DNA of 17,391 bases from Clostridia bacterium. GTDB lineage: Bacteria; Bacillota; Clostridia; HGM11514. Numbering within the stretch: position 1 is the stretch's first letter; each line of letters starts with the position of its first letter. Below, in pieces: positions 1 through 5,464 of this stretch. A program made the position numbers and the translations under genes. Below the pieces are notes generated by a model. It was not told where the DNA came from, ran no database searches, and saw only the letters and a program-made list of their open reading frames with translations. The DNA lies in assembly GCA_900757255.1 (NCBI GenBank), contig CAAENE010000169.1:1-17391 (forward strand). Reading direction: 5' to 3'.

Positions 1-162
1 CGAGTTTTCCGCGGCATTGCTTGCTTTTCCGCAAAACAAACTCTACCGTACCCCTGTACGCCGACGAATTTGTTTTGCGAAAATATCCCTTCCTTTTTCA
101 ATGTCTGCCAGCGTGCCGATAGGTTTATCGGCACGCTGAATCCGTCCTAAAATCAGGACGGA
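1..162. repeat. Cluster of inverted repeats in gene-free left edge
   Basis: No gene is visible in the first 188 bases, but four palindromes are. CGCAAAACAAA (30-40) pairs with TTTGTTTTGCG (69-79), and with one bulged C the pairing extends to TTTT 25-28/AAAA 80-83. Inside its loop, CGTAC (47-51) pairs with GTACG (56-60). Next comes a perfect 13-bp stem, 109-121 with 126-138, closed by GGTT. An 8-bp stem follows, TCCGTCCT 141-148 with AGGACGGA 155-162. The last two lie just past the stop codon of the minus-strand DUF624 gene. Neither is followed by a good T-run on either strand, so they are not textbook terminators; they could protect the 3' end of the mRNA or belong to an interspersed repeat. 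Bases 2-18 recur at 9661-9677. Confidence 0.75.
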
Positions 163-188
163 GAATACCGTTTATGGAAGAATGCTAT

Positions 189-956
189 TTATTTCTGCGG
201 ATCGATCATATATTTTTCGATCGCGGGCCAGGTACCGAAAACAACGATGAACCACATAGTAGTGGTCAAAATCAGGCATTGCAGCACCAGAGCAAAGAAG
301 GTAGTGAAGACAGTCAGGTAGAATACCGCAAAAATAGCCAAAAGAACAATCAGCAAAAAGAGATTGGTTGGAAACTTGATCATGGAAAACAGGAAAGCAT
401 TTTTAAAAATATGCCTGATTTTCATGTCGAAGGTTACGATCATGCTAAAAACATAAAAATTCGCAAAGGTAAAGAGCATTGCCGCAAACAGAAGGACGGT
501 GGAAACGAGCTTTACCGGCATGGCAAGACTGCCGTAATACCGGATACCGAATATCAGCGCCGCATAGATGACAACATCAATAATACCCGCTAACAGGGAC
601 TGTTTGTAATTCTTTTTAAACTGTGCCCAAAAATCACTCCAGAGAAAGACGGGGATTTCCCGCGAAAACTCACGAAGCAAAAAGGTGAGCGCGGACAAAG
701 ACGGAAAAAAGGTGAATACCGGCGTTGCCATCAGCAAATATTTTACCACCGATTCCCCAACTCCGACATAAGCAAACCAGCTCAAAACAGCGAGCGGTGC
801 GTTGACCAGCGCAAATAGCAGATTTAATTTACACAGATTCCAAAGCTTCCTCCAGTAGAGTTCGAAAAATAAAAAAATACGTCTTTTTTGCGGAGTGCCC
901 TTGTCGACGCCTTTTCCCGGTTTCTGATTGAATAAAAAGCCAAACATTCCAGCCAT
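189..956 (-). CDS. DUF624 (YesL-like) integral membrane protein
   Basis: A 255-residue hydrophobic protein resembling the YesL/DUF624 family of Firmicutes. After a short polar N-terminus (residues 1-35, basic, KKR/GKG-rich) there are about five to six hydrophobic stretches, roughly at residues 42-62, 72-92, 115-138, 143-170, 190-220 and 225-245, so it should sit in the cytoplasmic membrane. The motif-like segment at residues 32-45 (ELYWRKLWNLCKLN) is typical of the family, whose function is unknown although members often neighbour sugar-uptake genes. The ATG at 956 is preceded by AAGGGGG with a 7-nt gap (964-970), which supports this start. The gene lies 44 bp downstream of cobO on the same strand with no terminator between, so it is probably the last gene of that operon. 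Family assignment is from memory of the sequence pattern. Confidence 0.75.
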   Translation of the reverse strand: MAGMFGFLFNQKPGKGVDKGTPQKRRIFLFFELYWRKLWNLCKLNLLFALVNAPLAVLSWFAYVGVGESVVKYLLMATPVFTFFPSLSALTFLLREFSREIPVFLWSDFWAQFKKNYKQSLLAGIIDVVIYAALIFGIRYYGSLAMPVKLVSTVLLFAAMLFTFANFYVFSMIVTFDMKIRHIFKNAFLFSMIKFPTNLFLLIVLLAIFAVFYLTVFTTFFALVLQCLILTTTMWFIVVFGTWPAIEKYMIDPQK

Positions 957-1000
957 ATTTTGTCCCCCTTGTATTGTTCCTTCTTTTGGCAGGGCCCCGT

Positions 1001-1531
1001 TTAAAATTCGATTCCCCGTCTTGCTAAAATCCCCTTTTCATAAGGATGCTTAACCATTTTGATTTCGCTGACATAATCGGCAAGGCGGATCAGCTCCTGC
1101 GGCACATCCCGCCCTGTCATAACCACCTCGACGTTTTCGTGGTTTTCGGCCAGCTCAATGACTTCCTTAAGAGAAATCAGCCCTAACGATACCGCCGCCA
1201 TGATTTCATCCAGTATAATCATATCACATTTTTGTTCAATTACAAGCTTTTTTGCTAAATCAAAAGCAGCGGCACATTCGTACCGGACGGCATTTTTTTC
1301 TTGCTCGCAAAGCTTATAATAAAAATCATGCTTCTCTGAAAAACCGTTATAATGCACATTCGCAAGATTTTTAAGACATCTAACTTCACCGCTGGTACCG
1401 GATTTGAGAAACTGAAAAATTTCAACCCGGTAACCGCAGCCGGCACAGCGCAGGGCAAGGCCAAACGCGCAGGTGGTTTTTCCTTTTCCGTCGCCTGTGT
1501 AGATATGAAGACAGCCAAGTTGATCCATCAT
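1001..1531 (-). CDS. cobO: Corrinoid adenosyltransferase (CobO/BtuR family)
   Basis: A 176-residue ATP:cob(I)alamin adenosyltransferase, which moves the 5'-deoxyadenosyl group of ATP onto reduced corrinoids to make adenosylcobalamin-type cofactors in the cytoplasm. The P-loop is at residues 13-20 (GDGKGKTT), the LDEI segment stands in the Walker B region near residue 107, and the C-terminus carries the family signature VKHPYEKGILARRGIEF. Its length matches the family (about 170-200). The ATG at 1531 overlaps the stop of the upstream TrxB-amidohydrolase gene in an ATGA arrangement, and AAAGGA lies 4 nt before it, indicating translational coupling. A second ATG follows immediately (MM start), so the true start may be one codon later. 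No cobalamin biosynthesis genes adjoin it, so salvage of imported corrinoid is the likeliest use (inference). Confidence 0.93.
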   Translation of the reverse strand: MMDQLGCLHIYTGDGKGKTTCAFGLALRCAGCGYRVEIFQFLKSGTSGEVRCLKNLANVHYNGFSEKHDFYYKLCEQEKNAVRYECAAAFDLAKKLVIEQKCDMIILDEIMAAVSLGLISLKEVIELAENHENVEVVMTGRDVPQELIRLADYVSEIKMVKHPYEKGILARRGIEF

Positions 1532-3618
1532 ACGATCCTTTCCCCGCTGATGATGACACAGGACGGCTTTGCGCCCAGTGTGAGCGGATGTTCCTTAAAA
1601 ATAACGATATCCGCGTCTTTCCCCGGACGGATAGAACCGACGCGGTCATCTATCTCACAGATTTTAGCAGCGTTTATGGTGATAGCCCGAAGTGCATCTG
1701 CTGTTTCCATACCATTTGCAGCGCAGAGCGCAGCACAAAGGGGCAGGTATTCAATAGGCGTTTCGGGATGGTCTGTCATAACAGCGGTCAGAACACCGGC
1801 ATTTGAAAGAACACCGGCCGTTTGGAACGTGATGTTTTTCAGCTCCACCTTTCCGCGGTTGCACAGAGACGGCCCTGATACAACCTTGATATTTTCTTCT
1901 TTTATGTAATCCGCGATGAGATGTCCCTCGGTACAATGCTCGAGAGTGATTCGGATACCAAACTCCTTTGCAATGCGGATAGCGGTAAAAATGTCGTCCG
2001 AGCGGTGTGCGTGGACCTTAGCGAAGGTATCGCCTTTGATAAGCGGCAGAAGTGCTTCCAGCTTGGCGTCATATTCAGGACGGTCAAAATCCTCCGGCGC
2101 GCTTTGATACTTTTGCAGGTCCTGCCCATAGATTTGTGCCTTTTTCAGCGTTTCGCGAATCAGAGCGGCTGTCGCCATCCGCGTGTTTGGCGTTTGGTTC
2201 TTTTCCTGGTAGACCGATTTTGGATTTTCGCCGACAGCGATTTTCTGACAGAGCGGCTCTTTGACTACCATATCGTCGATTCGGCGGCCAAAGGTCTTAA
2301 GGGCTGCAAACTGCCCGCCGAACACATTAGCGCTGCCGGGGCCGGTCACAACTGTGGTAATTCCGGAGCGGTATGCGTCACGGAACGCTTCGTCGGCCGG
2401 ATTGACCGCGTCGATCGCACGCAGATGGGGCGTGACCGGGTCGGTGTCTTCATTGCCGTCGTCCCCTTCATTGCCAATGGATTCCTCCCACATGCCGATA
2501 TGACAGTGCGCGTCAATAAAACCAGGCAGCACATATCCGCCCTCAGCATCTATCATATTGTAATCACCCTGCGGGGGCGTTTGGCCGGTACCGGCGATTT
2601 TATCCCCGTCAAGAAGAACATAACCGTTTTCAAAATCGTTCCCTTCCATTGTCAATATCTTGCCATTTTTTATCAGCAGCACGTGAATTCCTCTTTTCTC
2701 TGTATATTTTTCGGTGATATATTTTCCGGCGCTATATGCGGCAACAGCGCCGTCGGCCGCGGCGGTGACAATCTGCCGCAGCGGTTTTCTGACAATATCT
2801 CCGGCCGCGAACACGCCTTCAATATTGGTCTGCATCCCGGCGTCCGCAATAATATATCCGTTTTCGTCCAAATCAACAATACCATTTAAAACCTGGCTTT
2901 CCGGCTGAACGCCGACGGCAACGAATACGCCGTTGACATTGACCGGTGTTTTTTCTTTGGTGACAACGTCCTCTACGTGGATGTTGCTGAGCGCGCCGTC
3001 CTGCGTTTCCAGCTGGTCCACTGTTTTATTCATCAAAAGCTCGATTTTTCCGTTTTGATGGACTCTGTCCTGCAAGACTTTAGTTCCTCTGAACTTATCC
3101 CGCCGGTGGATCAAAAATACCTTTTTGCAGAACCGGGAAAGATAAAGCGCGTCTTCAAGAGCGGTATCTCCGCCGCCGACGACCGCTGTTGTTTTATCTT
3201 TATAGAATGCGCCGTCGCAGGTTGCGCAATAGGAAACGCCGGCGCCTTTGAGTTCTTCTTCTTTGGGAACACCTAATTTTTTCGGCGTTGCACCAAGAGC
3301 AAGTATCACAGTTTTTCCCTCATAGTCTCCGCCTGAAGTGCTGATTTTTTTGATTTTGCCGGCAAGCTCCATGCCATTTACGTCACAATAGACGATTTCA
3401 GCGCCGAATTTTTCCGCATGCGCCTGCATTTTCTGTGCAAAATCGATCCCGGAAATGGTTTCGCTGAACCCGGGATAATTGTCAATTTCGTAAGTTAACG
3501 CCGCCTGCCCGCCGCAGAACATCTTTTCCAGGATAACGCAGGAGAGGCCGGCGCGTCCGGCATAAATACCGGCTGTCAGCCCGGCAGGACCGCCGCCGAT
3601 AATGATGATGTCATACAT
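1528..3618 (-). CDS. trxB: Thioredoxin reductase fused to amidohydrolase
   Basis: One uninterrupted frame of 696 residues carries two complete enzymes. Residues 1-312 are a low-Mr thioredoxin reductase: FAD-binding GGGPAG near the N-terminus, redox pair CATC at Cys131/Cys134, NADPH-binding GGGDTA with the following HRRD, and the GVFAAGD flavin motif near the end. Residues 313-696 are an imidazolonepropionase-like amidohydrolase (metal-dependent hydrolase) with His371-Cys-His373, His536/His538, His561/His566 and Asp616, consistent with a metal site. The usual TrxB is about 310 residues and ends where the second domain begins. I chose ATG 3618 (MYDIIII) because GGAG lies 6-7 nt upstream and family members begin there; an open extension to 3756 lacks TrxB similarity. 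GTG at 2682 has its own AGAGGA, so a free amidohydrolase may also be made. A lost stop codon by sequencing error is the main alternative. First gene of the operon, overlapping cobO by 4 bp. Confidence 0.88.
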   Translation of the reverse strand: MYDIIIIGGGPAGLTAGIYAGRAGLSCVILEKMFCGGQAALTYEIDNYPGFSETISGIDFAQKMQAHAEKFGAEIVYCDVNGMELAGKIKKISTSGGDYEGKTVILALGATPKKLGVPKEEELKGAGVSYCATCDGAFYKDKTTAVVGGGDTALEDALYLSRFCKKVFLIHRRDKFRGTKVLQDRVHQNGKIELLMNKTVDQLETQDGALSNIHVEDVVTKEKTPVNVNGVFVAVGVQPESQVLNGIVDLDENGYIIADAGMQTNIEGVFAAGDIVRKPLRQIVTAAADGAVAAYSAGKYITEKYTEKRGIHVLLIKNGKILTMEGNDFENGYVLLDGDKIAGTGQTPPQGDYNMIDAEGGYVLPGFIDAHCHIGMWEESIGNEGDDGNEDTDPVTPHLRAIDAVNPADEAFRDAYRSGITTVVTGPGSANVFGGQFAALKTFGRRIDDMVVKEPLCQKIAVGENPKSVYQEKNQTPNTRMATAALIRETLKKAQIYGQDLQKYQSAPEDFDRPEYDAKLEALLPLIKGDTFAKVHAHRSDDIFTAIRIAKEFGIRITLEHCTEGHLIADYIKEENIKVVSGPSLCNRGKVELKNITFQTAGVLSNAGVLTAVMTDHPETPIEYLPLCAALCAANGMETADALRAITINAAKICEIDDRVGSIRPGKDADIVIFKEHPLTLGAKPSCVIISGERIV
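2680..2694 (-). promoter_or_regulatory. Internal ribosome binding site and GTG start
   Basis: Reading the minus strand, AGAGGA (2694-2689) is followed after 6 nt by GTG (2682-2680), exactly where the amidohydrolase part of the fusion begins (V-LLIKNGKIL). Translation from here would give a 384-residue free amidohydrolase, the usual size for this family. The site sits inside the thioredoxin reductase reading frame with no intervening stop. It is either a relic of two formerly separate genes or a working internal start. Confidence 0.55.
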
Positions 3619-3780
3619 GATAATCTCCATTCCGCCGCCCTGCGTCGGCACAAATAGTAATGAAATTTCTCTTATCGGCAGGGCAAGGAGTGATAAGAGA
3701 TTATTACGCCCATGTGCGTTTCCGAGGCTTTGCCACGGAAAATTTCGCACGGGCAATTAAATTATGTCAACGTGGAAGAA
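3619..3780 (-). promoter_or_regulatory. Structured leader of the trxB-fusion operon
   Basis: The 315 bp between the fusion gene (ATG 3618) and the MATE gene (ATG 3934) hold no gene. In the minus-strand leader, a long hairpin spans 3708-3754: GCCC/GGGC, GTGCG/CGCAC, TTTCCG/CGGAAA and GGC/GCC stack in order around a TTT loop, with small bulges (AT, ATTT) and one mismatch. A second hairpin has a perfect 9-bp stem, 3668-3676 with 3692-3700, and a 15-nt loop that on the RNA reads ACTCCTTGCCCTGCC, able to pair with GGAG/AAGGAG-like sequences. AGAAAGGAG (minus strand, near 3797-3805) has no usable start codon after it. I cannot match the leader to a known riboswitch. No convincing minus-strand promoter was found; the AT-rich stretch 3850-3900 is the likely place. 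Confidence 0.5.
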
Positions 3781-3869
3781 ACTTTCGCGTTAGCTCCTTT
3801 CTAAAGATACATTTTAGGGAATCAAATCCGGCAAAAATGCATCAATTCAGACAAAATTTAAAAAATTCC

Positions 3870-3899
3870 TTTACAATATAGTATTTTATCTATTATAAT
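3870..3899 (+). promoter_or_regulatory. Sigma-A type promoter of the MATE gene
   Basis: TTTACA (3870-3875) and TATAAT (3894-3899) are 18 bp apart in very AT-rich DNA. Transcription would start near 3906, some 28 nt before the MATE start codon. The region also has alternative TAT-rich -10 boxes, so the exact start is uncertain. Confidence 0.7.
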
Positions 3900-3933
3900 A
3901 TAATACCATTGTCCATGTCAATAAGGGGTGCGT

Positions 3934-5286
3934 ATGAGTTATTTAAAAGATAAAGAATATTACCGTCAGCTTCTATCGCTGACGATTCCGATAGCGCTGA
4001 CCAACCTGATTTCCAGCATGCTGAACTTCATTGATACGATCATGCTGGGAAATGTAGGGACAGTTGCCGTTTCATCAGTCGGTATTGCAAACCAAATCTT
4101 CTTTTTATTATATCTGTTTGTGTTTGGAATATGCAACGGCTCGTCGATCATCATTGCGCAGATGTGGGGCGCGCGGAAAATGGATACGATCTATAAAACA
4201 CTGGGGTTGTCCCTGATGCTGTGCGCGGGCGTTTCGATTGCTTTTACGGTGCTTGCGGTGGCGTACCCGGAACTTGCCATGCGTATTTATACCAATGATC
4301 CGGAGGTCATCGCGGCCGGAGCCGATTATTTAAAAATCGTGGGCTTGACCTACCTGCTCAATGCCGTTTGTTTTGCCTACTATACAGCCCTTAGAACGGT
4401 TGAACGGCCTGTGATGCCGCTTGTGATCAGCGGTATTTCGCTTGGTATCAATTCGGTGCTCAATTATCTGCTGATTTTTGGCGTTGGGCCATTTCCAAAT
4501 TTAGGCGTGGAGGGCGCGGCGATCGCGACCGCGATAGCGCGTATTTTTGAATTTGTTGTTTTGTCGGTTATCCTGCTGAAGGGGGATAATATTTTTTCGG
4601 TTGGCATAAAAAGCCTGTTCGGCTGGACGGGCGGCTATATCAAAAAGTATTTTAAAATTGTCTTTCCGGTGATACTAAATGAAGGCTTGTGGGGCGTGGG
4701 TACTTCAGTTTTTACTATGATTTACGGACGGATGGATACCAGCATCGTCGCCGCGACCAATATGGCCTCCAGCGTCGAGAAGGTACTGACGGTATTCGGT
4801 ATGGGGATATCCAGCGCGACCTCGATCATGATAGGGAAAAAATTAGGGGAGGAAAAGCCGGAGTTAGCCTATACCTATTCGATCCGGAGTGCGAAAATCA
4901 GTGTCGGCAGCGGTATCGTATTCGGGCTCGCCTTTATTGCAATGATACCGCTGCTCAAGGCGGTAACCAATTTTCCGCCGCTGGTTGATACTTACCTGAC
5001 CCAGGCTGTTCTGATTTTAGGTATTACCCTGGCGGTCAAGACCTTTAATTTTACCAATATCGTAGGGATTTTGAGAAGCGGCGGAGATACCCGCTTTACA
5101 ATGTTTTTGGATCTTGGCACCCTGTGGCTGTTCGGCGTACCGGTTACCTTTCTGACTGGTCTTGTGTTCCATTTCCCATTCTACTTGGTCATGATTTGCA
5201 TGGTATTGGAAGAATGGGGCAAAATGATAGTGGGAATTGTACGCCTGCGGTCAAAAAAATGGATAAAATCTATCACACATGTATAA
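3934..5286 (+). CDS. MATE family multidrug/sodium-type efflux transporter
   Basis: A 450-residue membrane protein of the multi-antimicrobial extrusion family, which exports cationic drugs or metabolites across the cytoplasmic membrane using Na+ or H+ gradients. It has about twelve hydrophobic segments in two homologous halves. Family marks include the N-terminal LTIPIALTNLISSMLNFIDTIMLG, the NLGVEGAAIATAIAR segment after the fifth to sixth helices, and GILRSGGDTRFTMFLD in the C-terminal half. The length is typical. ATG 3934 is taken over GTG 3928 because AAGGGG (3923-3928) overlaps the GTG and sits 5 nt before the ATG. It has its own promoter and is read away from the trxB-fusion operon. The substrate cannot be inferred. 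Confidence 0.93.
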   Translation: MSYLKDKEYYRQLLSLTIPIALTNLISSMLNFIDTIMLGNVGTVAVSSVGIANQIFFLLYLFVFGICNGSSIIIAQMWGARKMDTIYKTLGLSLMLCAGVSIAFTVLAVAYPELAMRIYTNDPEVIAAGADYLKIVGLTYLLNAVCFAYYTALRTVERPVMPLVISGISLGINSVLNYLLIFGVGPFPNLGVEGAAIATAIARIFEFVVLSVILLKGDNIFSVGIKSLFGWTGGYIKKYFKIVFPVILNEGLWGVGTSVFTMIYGRMDTSIVAATNMASSVEKVLTVFGMGISSATSIMIGKKLGEEKPELAYTYSIRSAKISVGSGIVFGLAFIAMIPLLKAVTNFPPLVDTYLTQAVLILGITLAVKTFNFTNIVGILRSGGDTRFTMFLDLGTLWLFGVPVTFLTGLVFHFPFYLVMICMVLEEWGKMIVGIVRLRSKKWIKSITHV

Positions 5287-5321
5287 AATAGTGAAAGTTC
5301 AGAAAAATTTGGCAAATATTG

Positions 5322-5350
5322 TTTACACTTTTGTAAAATCATGGTATACT
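5322..5350 (+). promoter_or_regulatory. Sigma-A type promoter of ppdK
   Basis: TTTACA (5322-5327) and TATACT (5345-5350) are separated by exactly 17 bp, 36 bp after the MATE stop codon. The start of transcription would be near 5357, leaving a leader of about 108 nt before ppdK. Confidence 0.8.
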
Positions 5351-5372
5351 ATATATAATGACAGGTAATCGC

Positions 5373-5395
5373 GTCGTCCCATGGTTTGGGACGAC
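5373..5395 (+). promoter_or_regulatory. Hairpin in the ppdK leader
   Basis: GTCGTCCCA (5373-5381) and TGGGACGAC (5387-5395) form a perfect 9-bp stem with a 5-nt loop. It lies about 16 nt into the predicted ppdK transcript and is followed by TATTT rather than a run of T. It could be a weak terminator for the MATE gene, a 5' stabilising stem of the ppdK mRNA, or an attenuator; the sequence alone does not decide. Confidence 0.6.
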
Positions 5396-5464
5396 TATTT
5401 CCGGTTATGGCTAATTTATATTATGCTTGCACATTGAATAATCAATAAAAGGAGAGATTACAGT

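Noticed and set aside
109..138. 13-bp hairpin as an ordinary Rho-independent terminator
   Set aside because: No run of T follows it on either strand, so it is listed as an inverted repeat instead.
1921..2889. 322-codon open frame on the plus strand
   Set aside because: Opposite the TrxB-amidohydrolase gene, whose motifs are clear; the antisense protein shows no family pattern and no ribosome binding site was found.
3619..3756. 46-codon N-terminal extension of the TrxB-amidohydrolase frame
   Set aside because: It lacks TrxB similarity, overlaps the leader hairpins, and a good GGAG precedes the ATG at 3618 where the family begins.
3742..3770. TTGACA on the minus strand (3770-3765) as promoter of the trxB-fusion operon
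   Set aside because: At 16-18 bp spacing the -10 position reads CGAAAT, a poor match, and lies inside the strong hairpin.
3619..3933. Cobalamin riboswitch in front of the operon containing cobO
   Set aside because: I could not find the B12-box or GCCACTG-type conserved pieces, and the hairpins do not follow the known layout.
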